From Rhodococcus oxybenzonivorans (GTDB lineage: Bacteria; Actinomycetota; Actinomycetes; Mycobacteriales; Mycobacteriaceae), in contig NZ_CP021356.1 in NCBI RefSeq assembly GCF_003130705.1, positions 1 through 64,000 on the forward strand: a DNA stretch of 64,000 nucleotides, given 5' to 3'. Under the pieces are notes generated by a model. The model had not been told where the DNA came from, did not search any database, and saw nothing but the letters and a program-made list of their open reading frames with translations. Positions 49,464 through 55,980 of the stretch are shown here, piece after piece; position 1 is the first letter of the stretch, and the number at the start of each line of letters is the position of its first letter. The translations under genes were made by a program, and so were the position numbers.

Positions 49464-51398
49464 ATGCCCACCGCCGCCCGACTTCTGCTTCGCGGCCTCG
49501 TCCTGGTGCTGGCCTCGCTCGCGCTGACGGTCGCCGGGGCCGGGGTGGCCGGCGCCCATCCCACCCTGCTGTTCACCGACCCCGGACCGGACACCGCAGT
49601 CTCCGCTCCCCCGCAGTCGATCACGTTGATGTTCAACGAGCCGGTCACTCCCGGAGCGCCCGCGATCGTCGTCACCGACAGCGACGGCCGAACGGCGGCG
49701 ATGGGGGTCGCCGAAACCGCCCGGGACGGGCGTGTGCTCACCGCCCGCCCGGCCGAAGCGCTGGCACCGGGCACCTACACCGTGCGCTGGCAGGTGACCG
49801 GCGCCGACGGCGACCTGGTCGAGCAGGATTTCCGGTTCGCGGTCGGTCTCACCCTGACCGGCGCCGCAAGCGCGGGCGACGGCGGGTCGACGTCCTGGCG
49901 GGATGCTGCGCTGCGGTGGTTGCTGTTCCTCGGGCTCGCCCTCGCGTTCGGCGGCCTGATCGCCGACCGGGTCACCGCCGCCGCCCGGCGAGAGAATCCG
50001 GCGCTCCCGGTGGTGCGGTCCCCGGTGCCGGTCGGCGCCCTGCTCGGGTTGGCCGGCGTCCTCGGACTCGGCGCGGCACTGGCCGCATCCGCGGGCACGG
50101 TGAGTGTGCTGTGGCAGGAACGTGCGGGCCTGGTCGTGCTCACCGAGGCCGCCGGATTGGTGCTGGCCGCCGCGCTGGCCTCTACCGGGCGGCGGGGGTG
50201 GGCGGCGGTGCCGCTGGTGCTGGTGATCGCCGCGGAAGGGGTGCGCTCGCACGCCAATCTCGCCTCACCCGGGTGGGGTGGTGCGCTGACCGCGATTCAT
50301 CTGGCGGCCGCCGCGATCTGGGTGGGCGCCCTGCTGCACACCGCCCGCGCGGTGCTGGCCTGGTGGAGTGAGCGGGCCGCGGTGCGGTGGGTGCTGGCGG
50401 GATACACCCGGTTGGCGGTGTGGACCTTCCTGATGGTGGTCGCCACCGGCACCGTCTCCGCGGTGCTGCTGATCCCGGTCTCCGACCTGCTGTCCACCCC
50501 CTACGGGCAGGTGCTGGTGGTCAAACTGGCGCTGGTCGCCGCCGCGGCCGCGGCGGCGCTGACGGCGCGATCGTCTCTGCGTAGACCGGAGCGACTCCCC
50601 ACGGTGCGCAATCGGATCCGGGCCGAGAGCGTGCTGCTGATCGCGGTCCTGGCGGCGAGCGCCGCCCTGGTCTCCACCACCCCGGCCGACAACTCCCCGC
50701 AACCCGGTCCCCCGCCGCCGGTGGGTCCGGTCCTGCCGCTGGGAACCCTCGCCGGGCAGGTCGGGGTATCGGTCGCCGCCAGCGACGGGCAGCTGGTGGT
50801 GCGGTTGTCCACCCCACGGCGGGGCGACTACTACGCCCCCGAACCGGGCCAGGACTTCACCCTGTCCGGGCGGATCGCCGCCGCGGACGGCGGCGACAGC
50901 ACCCTCGCCCTGCGGGGGTGCGGGCCGGGCTGCTTCGTCGCACCGGCCGCCTGGCAGGGCGGGGACAACCTGCTCACCCTCGTCGCCGCGGCAGCGGGCT
51001 GGCAGGGTGGCACGGTCAGCCTGCTCGTGCCCTGGCCGACCACACCGGGCGGCGCCGACCTGGCCCGCGCCGTGGCCGCGACCCGCGCCGAAACCGATCT
51101 GACGGTCTACGAGTCGGTGACCAGCGACACCACCACCGCTGCGCCCGAGCCGCAGCGACTCGACCTGCCCGCTGACTTCTTCCTGGCGCAGGAACCGTAC
51201 GCCGATGGCACCGCCCCGCTGGCCGTCCGGTTGCCGCACCAGGATGGGACCGTGCGGTTGGCGCTCGGCTACCCGGCCGCCGGGATGAATGTGCTGCTGA
51301 CCCTCGACGCCGCCGGCCGGATCAGCGAGGAAACCCTCACCGACACCAAACATCTCGTCACCCGCAGATTCCTCTACCCCGAGTCCGGCGGGCAATGA
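49464..51398 (+). CDS. CopC-CopD fusion with an extra C-terminal domain (644 aa)
   Basis: The signal peptide ends GVAGAHPTL, leaving His32 as mature residue one or two, as in CopC. The CopC fold follows (TAVSAPPQSITLMFNEPV, ADGDLVEQDFRFAVG). The usual DGH copper-ligand motif reads DGD. Eight or so CopD membrane segments occupy about 145-420. A soluble domain of about 200 residues, containing CGPGCF, ends the protein. It probably imports or handles periplasmic copper. The gene begins 6 nt after the propeller gene. Confidence 0.85.
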   Translation: MPTAARLLLRGLVLVLASLALTVAGAGVAGAHPTLLFTDPGPDTAVSAPPQSITLMFNEPVTPGAPAIVVTDSDGRTAAMGVAETARDGRVLTARPAEALAPGTYTVRWQVTGADGDLVEQDFRFAVGLTLTGAASAGDGGSTSWRDAALRWLLFLGLALAFGGLIADRVTAAARRENPALPVVRSPVPVGALLGLAGVLGLGAALAASAGTVSVLWQERAGLVVLTEAAGLVLAAALASTGRRGWAAVPLVLVIAAEGVRSHANLASPGWGGALTAIHLAAAAIWVGALLHTARAVLAWWSERAAVRWVLAGYTRLAVWTFLMVVATGTVSAVLLIPVSDLLSTPYGQVLVVKLALVAAAAAAALTARSSLRRPERLPTVRNRIRAESVLLIAVLAASAALVSTTPADNSPQPGPPPPVGPVLPLGTLAGQVGVSVAASDGQLVVRLSTPRRGDYYAPEPGQDFTLSGRIAAADGGDSTLALRGCGPGCFVAPAAWQGGDNLLTLVAAAAGWQGGTVSLLVPWPTTPGGADLARAVAATRAETDLTVYESVTSDTTTAAPEPQRLDLPADFFLAQEPYADGTAPLAVRLPHQDGTVRLALGYPAAGMNVLLTLDAAGRISEETLTDTKHLVTRRFLYPESGGQ

Positions 51399-51505
51399 GC
51401 GGGCGATGGGGCAGCGGTCACGGTGGCGCCGCCCCCAGCGACACCGTGACCCGGTCGTGCCCTTCACCGCGTCGACCTCGACACCGGGTCAGTAACATCA
51501 TGGCT

Positions 51506-51955
51506 GTGAAAGCGCTGGGTACACCGACGATGCAGCACCTGCTGCGGGTGGCCGCTGTCGTCGCGGTGCTGTTCAGTGTCCTGCTCATGCATTCCTCCCC
51601 CCTGCTCGACCACTCGGGCACGCCCCCCACCGCATCGGGGCATCATTCCGGTGCGCCCGCACATGCGCCCGCACATGCGCACGACGGCGCCGCCGCGCTG
51701 ATGGACCTCGGCGCTCCCGTCGTACTGGCCGGAACAGGGTGTGAGGGGACCAGTTGCAGCGCCCACACGGGCCTGCATCTGTGCATGTCGGTGATGACGA
51801 TCGCCGCGGCGCTGGTCCTGGCCCGCTGGTACGCCACCGCCACCACCGGGCAGACCGCGGTCCCCGGTCTGCGGGCCCTGCTGCGTCACTGCGCCGGCCG
51901 GGCGCCGCCGTGGACGACTCCCACCCTCGCGCAGCTGTCGGTGTTGCGGGTGTGA
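51506..51955 (+). CDS. His-rich two-TM membrane protein (DUF6153-like, about 149 aa)
   Basis: Membrane segment LLRVAAVVAVLFSVLLMHSS, then a His-rich exposed stretch (LDHSG, HHSGAPAHAPAHAHDG) with a CEGTSCSAH pair, a second segment (LCMSVMTIAAALVLARWY) and an LSVLRV end. A -10-like TAACAT (51493-51498) just upstream suggests a leaderless start at GTG 51506; ATG 51500 and ATG 51530 are alternatives, and the frame is open from 51,395. It is probably a copper-binding membrane protein. Confidence 0.6.
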   Translation: MKALGTPTMQHLLRVAAVVAVLFSVLLMHSSPLLDHSGTPPTASGHHSGAPAHAPAHAHDGAAALMDLGAPVVLAGTGCEGTSCSAHTGLHLCMSVMTIAAALVLARWYATATTGQTAVPGLRALLRHCAGRAPPWTTPTLAQLSVLRV

Positions 51956-51956
51956 C

Positions 51957-51984
51957 AGGTGACCCACATTCAGGTGGGTCACCT
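51957..51984 (+). terminator. Hairpin terminator after the His-rich gene
   Basis: AGGTGACCCAC (51957-51967) pairs perfectly with GTGGGTCACCT (51974-51984) around a 6-nt loop. Confidence 0.65.
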
Positions 51985-52051
51985 GCGCAGACGTCTCTCA
52001 TGCACGCCTGCTTCACCTTTCACAACACCGACCTTTCGAGGAGTCCTATCC

Positions 52052-52738
52052 ATGTGGTCACCCCGTTCCACTCGTGCCCGTTTCGCCCTGTCCGCCGCAG
52101 CCGTGTCCGGAGTCCTGGTGCTCGCCGGCTGTAGCGACAACAGCGGCGGCGGCCACGACATGAGTCAAATGTCGAACAACGCCGCGAGCACCACGTCGAG
52201 CTCGTCCACCACCACGGGTGCGGTCGCCGCCTTCAATGACGCCGACGTGATGTTCCTGCAAATGATGTATCCCCACCACGCGCAGGCCGTCGAGATGGCG
52301 AACATGGTCGAGGGCCGCACCACCAATCCGCAGGTACTCGACCTCGCCAAAAAAATTGCCGCAGCCCAAGGACCCGAAATGGAGCAGATGACCGCCCTGC
52401 TCGCGCAGCGGGGCCTGACGGTTCCCTCCACCGACGCCAGCGGCGGCATGAGTGGGATGAACCACGGCGGCCCGAGCGGCGCGGCCGAGGACGGCATGAG
52501 CGGGATGAGCGGGATGATGACACCGGAGCAGATGACCGATCTGGCCGGTAAGAGCGGCGCCGACTTCGACACCGCCTGGCTGAACATGATGATCGAACAC
52601 CACACCGGTGCGATCGAGATGGCTCAGACGGAGCTGGCCGACGGAGAAAACGCCGAGGCTAAGAAGATGGCTACCGACATCATCGCCGCCCAGCAGGCGG
52701 AGATCACCACCATGCAGGCACTGCTGCAACAGAACTAA
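52052..52738 (+). CDS. DUF305 lipoprotein, copper-island copy 2 (228 aa)
   Basis: Lipobox LVLAGC (Cys near 27) and a His/Met-rich start (GGGHDMSQMS). It carries the paired DUF305 motifs FLQMMYPHHAQAVEMANM and LNMMIEHHTGAIEMAQTE, separated by a Met/Gly linker (GGMSGMNHGG, GMSGMSGMMT). It is a paralogue of 12,426-13,145 with the same plan, probably binding copper outside the membrane. CGAGGAG precedes the ATG. A hairpin follows directly. Confidence 0.88.
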   Translation: MWSPRSTRARFALSAAAVSGVLVLAGCSDNSGGGHDMSQMSNNAASTTSSSSTTTGAVAAFNDADVMFLQMMYPHHAQAVEMANMVEGRTTNPQVLDLAKKIAAAQGPEMEQMTALLAQRGLTVPSTDASGGMSGMNHGGPSGAAEDGMSGMSGMMTPEQMTDLAGKSGADFDTAWLNMMIEHHTGAIEMAQTELADGENAEAKKMATDIIAAQQAEITTMQALLQQN

Positions 52739-52744
52739 CCCGAT

Positions 52745-52780
52745 GAGGGTGGGACCGCGGCCCTTCCCGGTCCCACCCTC
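52745..52780 (+). terminator. Strong hairpin after the second DUF305 gene
   Basis: GAGGGTGGGACCG (52745-52757) pairs perfectly with CGGTCCCACCCTC (52768-52780). Confidence 0.7.
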
Positions 52781-52862
52781 CTCCCCTACGCACGCACAGC
52801 GTGCACCCCACCCTTTTCTCGGCCCCCGCTTCGCTGCCGCCTCGCCGGTATGGAGGAACCCC

Positions 52863-54098
52863 ATGAACACTCGCCCGCCACGTCGGATCCCGGTCCTGCT
52901 CGCCCTGGCGATCCTGATCGCAGTCCTGGCCGCCTGCGCCCCGTCCGGAACCGGATCATCCTCGCCGAGCGGCGACGCGAATCCGGCCGCCCCACCAGCC
53001 CCCACGATCACCATCGACCCCGCCGATGGAGCCGACACCGTCAACCCCGCCGACCCGGTGTCGGTCGACGCCACCGGTGGGACCCTCGAATCGGTCACGA
53101 TGACCAACAACGAAGGCAGAGTCATCGAGGGCATCTTCACCCCCGACCGCATCGCCTGGAAACCTGGAATCCCCCTGGGATACGGCAAGACCTACACCAT
53201 CACCGCCGCCGCACTCCACGACGACGGCACCCGCACCGAACAGGCCAGCACCTTCTCCACCGTGCAACCGGGCAACCTCACCAAACCGACCTTCGTGACC
53301 TCGGGCGGCAATCTCCTCACCGACGGCGGCACCTTCGGCATCGGAATCGTCATCGTCACCCACTTCGACGAGCCGATCACTGACCGCGCCGCCGCCGAGA
53401 AAACGCTGACCGTGGAAACCACCCCACCGGTGCAGGGATCCTGGCACTGGGCCGACGATCAGAACGTGCACTGGCGGCCCCAGAACTACTACACCCCCGG
53501 CACCACGGTCACCGCCCGCGCCAACGTCTACGGCGTCGACCTCGGCGGCGGACTGTTCGGTCAGGAGGATGCCGCCACCTCGTTCACCATCGGCGACGCC
53601 CACATCTCTGTCGCCGACGACATCACCAAACAGATCACCGTCACCAACAACGGGGAAGTCGTGCGCACCATGCCCACCTCGATGGGCATGGGCGGCAGCG
53701 AAACCATCAACGGGCAAACCCTGACGTTCTGGACCCAGCCCGGCATTTACACCGTCATCGACAAGGCCAACCCGGTGGTCATGGATTCCTCGACCTATGG
53801 GCTTCCGGTCAATTCGAGGCTCGGCTACAAGGAAACGATCAACTACGCCACCCGCATCAGCAACGACGGCATCTACCTCCACGAACTCGAGGACACCGTC
53901 TGGGCGCAGGGCAACACCAACGTCTCTCACGGCTGCCTGAACCTCAGCCGAGCCCACGCTCAATGGTTCTACGACTTCTCCGTCCCCGGCGACATCGTCG
54001 AAGTCCGCAACACCGGCGGGGCACCGCTCGAGTTGTGGCAGAACGGCGACTGGAGCGTGCCCTGGGATCAATGGGTCGCCGGAAGCGCGCTGGCGTGA
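52863..54098 (+). CDS. L,D-transpeptidase lipoprotein (YkuD domain, 411 aa)
   Basis: Lipobox VLAACAPS, two bacterial Ig-like domains (TITIDPADGADTVNP; TLTVETTPPVQGSW), then the YkuD catalytic domain with HELEDTVWAQGNTNVSHGCL, the nucleophile Cys (about 358) and LSRAHAQWFYDFS. The architecture is that of mycobacterial LdtMt2. It makes 3-3 crosslinks in peptidoglycan. GGAGG precedes ATG 52863. Its stop overlaps the next gene (GTGA). Mature Ldts use a thiol that copper can poison, so an extra copy here is notable. Confidence 0.93.
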   Translation: MNTRPPRRIPVLLALAILIAVLAACAPSGTGSSSPSGDANPAAPPAPTITIDPADGADTVNPADPVSVDATGGTLESVTMTNNEGRVIEGIFTPDRIAWKPGIPLGYGKTYTITAAALHDDGTRTEQASTFSTVQPGNLTKPTFVTSGGNLLTDGGTFGIGIVIVTHFDEPITDRAAAEKTLTVETTPPVQGSWHWADDQNVHWRPQNYYTPGTTVTARANVYGVDLGGGLFGQEDAATSFTIGDAHISVADDITKQITVTNNGEVVRTMPTSMGMGGSETINGQTLTFWTQPGIYTVIDKANPVVMDSSTYGLPVNSRLGYKETINYATRISNDGIYLHELEDTVWAQGNTNVSHGCLNLSRAHAQWFYDFSVPGDIVEVRNTGGAPLELWQNGDWSVPWDQWVAGSALA

Positions 54099-54898
54099 CC
54101 CCACCGTCCTGGGTGCCGCGCACCTACACCGCCTACACCGCCGTGGTGGACGGCTCGGGCGGTGAGCTGGCACCGCGCGACGGTGCCGGCCCGAGCCCCT
54201 CCGCCAGGGACACCTCCGCCAGAACCCCGCGCCGCGGGACCCGTTGGGTGCCAACTATCCTGCACGATCGCCGAGTCCTCGCCACCGTGGCGGTGCTGGC
54301 CGCGCTGGCAGTGGCCGCCGCCCTCGTTCCCCGCCCCCCGATCTCCGTGGTGCGGGACTGGGCGGAGTCGATGGGCCCGGCGTTCGTGTTGGTGTTCTTC
54401 CTGACCCAGGCGGTGCTGACGATAGCCCCGGTGCCGCGCACGGTGTTCACTCTCAGCGCCGGGCTGTTGTTCGGTCCCGCTGCCGGAGTCGCCGTCACGA
54501 TCGCCGCCACGACGGTCAGCGCCGTGCTGGCACTGCTGCTGGTGCGCACGCTCGGGCGCACCGCCGTACAGGCGCGGCTCACGCACCCCGCGGTCAAGGC
54601 CATCGATGCCCGGTTGGCCCGGCGGGGATGGCTCGCGGTCGGGTCCCTGCGGCTCATCGCCCCGGCACCGTTCGCCCTGGTCAACTACTGCTCGGGGCTC
54701 TCTGCAGTGCGCCTGCTGCCCTACACCGCCGCCACCGTGGTCGGGATTCTGCCGGGCACGGTCGCGGTGGTGTTACTCGGGGACGCGTTGACCGGACAAA
54801 CGAATCCGGCACTGATGGCCGTGACCGCGGTCTGCGTGGTGGCCGGGGTGGCGGGATTGCTGGTCGACACCCGCCTGCCCGTGTCACCGACTGCGTAG
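54095..54898 (+). CDS. TVP38/TMEM64 (DedA-superfamily) membrane protein (267 aa)
   Basis: After a 50-residue polar N-terminus come a membrane anchor (ATVAVLAALAVAAALVP) and the SNARE-associated/VTT domain: GPAFVLVFFLTQAVLTIAPV, FTLSAGLLFGPAAGVAVTI, LRLIAPAPFALVNYCSGLS and TAATVVGILPGTVAVVLLG. The family moves lipid carriers or protects the membrane. GTG 54095 overlaps the L,D-transpeptidase stop, so the two are co-translated. Confidence 0.85.
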   Translation: MTPPSWVPRTYTAYTAVVDGSGGELAPRDGAGPSPSARDTSARTPRRGTRWVPTILHDRRVLATVAVLAALAVAAALVPRPPISVVRDWAESMGPAFVLVFFLTQAVLTIAPVPRTVFTLSAGLLFGPAAGVAVTIAATTVSAVLALLLVRTLGRTAVQARLTHPAVKAIDARLARRGWLAVGSLRLIAPAPFALVNYCSGLSAVRLLPYTAATVVGILPGTVAVVLLGDALTGQTNPALMAVTAVCVVAGVAGLLVDTRLPVSPTA

Positions 54899-54947
54899 GT
54901 GTGACAGCTACCACAGCCATTGACTTTCAGGGCCTCCGTAACATTTA

Positions 54948-54978
54948 CTTAGGGTGCCCTCACTCAGGGCAGGCTAAG
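54948..54978. promoter_or_regulatory. 31-bp imperfect palindrome upstream of the secreted protein gene
   Basis: CTTAGggTGCCCT and AGGGCAggCTAAG face each other around a 5-bp centre; 11 of 13 positions are complementary. It starts with TTAGG as in IdeR/DtxR boxes and lies 110 bp before GTG 55089, so it may be a regulator site. Confidence 0.5.
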
Positions 54979-55088
54979 ATTCCCGCACGGTCAGCAGAGC
55001 TCACCCCCGTGGTGGTCCTGAACTGGCGGTGCAAGGACCACATGCGCCGCGTGCGGGGGCCCGGCGACTAACGACAAGGACAACTCTC

Positions 55089-55595
55089 GTGGCTTCTTCC
55101 ACCAAGCGGCGCCTGGCCGGCGCCGGCATCATCGCCGGACTCTCCGCGCTCACACTGATCGCAAACCCCGCCATCGGTTCCGCAGCGATCACCGGTGCGG
55201 CGACCGTGACCGCGGACGCCGGTGCAGGCACGATCACCACCTCGATCACCGGACTGAACACCACCAAGCCGTTCGTCAAGTGCGAGGGCACCGTCTACAG
55301 CGCCGACGCAACGGTCCTCGACTCCACGACGAAAGTGGGCCAGAGCTTCCCGGTGACCGGTCCGACCATGGTGGCCGGTCAGGTGCTGACCAACGCGTCC
55401 GGCGTCGGCACCTCGGCTGTTTTCCCCGACGGCGAGTACCAGGTGCGCACGAAGTGCAAGGAGGAGGGCGACGTCGACTACCAGGACCCCATCGCCCCCG
55501 TGCGGGTCACTGTCAGCTCGACCACCCCGGGCGGCGGCGGCCTGGACTTCGGCCTCGACGGTCTCCTCGACCTGTTCAGCGGATTCGGTAGCTAA
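55089..55595 (+). CDS. Secreted beta-rich protein (168 aa)
   Basis: Signal peptide VASSTKRRLAGAGIIAGLSA...NPAIGSAA, then about 110 residues of beta-strand character with one Cys pair (FVKCEGTVY; VRTKCKEEGD) and a Gly/Asp-rich hydrophobic tail (GLDFGLDGLLDLFSGFGS). Similar small secreted proteins are frequent and uncharacterised in rhodococci. AAGGA precedes the GTG. A very strong terminator follows, so it is a single-gene, probably well expressed unit. Confidence 0.72.
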   Translation: MASSTKRRLAGAGIIAGLSALTLIANPAIGSAAITGAATVTADAGAGTITTSITGLNTTKPFVKCEGTVYSADATVLDSTTKVGQSFPVTGPTMVAGQVLTNASGVGTSAVFPDGEYQVRTKCKEEGDVDYQDPIAPVRVTVSSTTPGGGGLDFGLDGLLDLFSGFGS

Positions 55596-55603
55596 CAGCT
55601 GGA

Positions 55604-55640
55604 GTGGCGGTGGCCACGTCTCCGACGTGGCCACCGCCAC
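55604..55640 (+). terminator. 17-bp perfect hairpin terminator
   Basis: Arms 55604-55620 and 55624-55640 are perfect reverse complements (GTGGCGGTGGCCACGTC) around a 3-nt loop, 8 bp after the stop. Confidence 0.8.
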
Positions 55641-55980
55641 CGCGCTGCACCGACCGAGGTCGTGCCTCGTCGTCGACGCTCGGTCCGGCCGCTGACGGCG
55701 TCAGGATTCGGTCCACCGCACACGTTCCTCCCTTCCGGCCGGCGCGCACAAAGCCGCCAGAATCAGCGCTCCAGTTACCGGCACCTCAGACACCCACGAA
55801 TATCTTCCGGTGATCAATACCTGTTGACGTAGTTGTTGTCCGTGAAGTGCTCGACAATCGTTACCTTCGCAAACCGATATGGGCGCACCTTCGTTCGACT
55901 GTCCACTGTGCTGGTGCCCGGCAGGAGGAAGTGCCTATCGCCTTTTGGTGCTTCATGGATGGTCGCCGTGCAGCAGTGGG
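55641..55980. other. Gene-free stretch before the convergent SEDS/PBP gene
   Basis: No frame has both a ribosome site and a credible product. AT content rises around 55,790-55,880. Nothing else is recognised. Confidence 0.4.
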
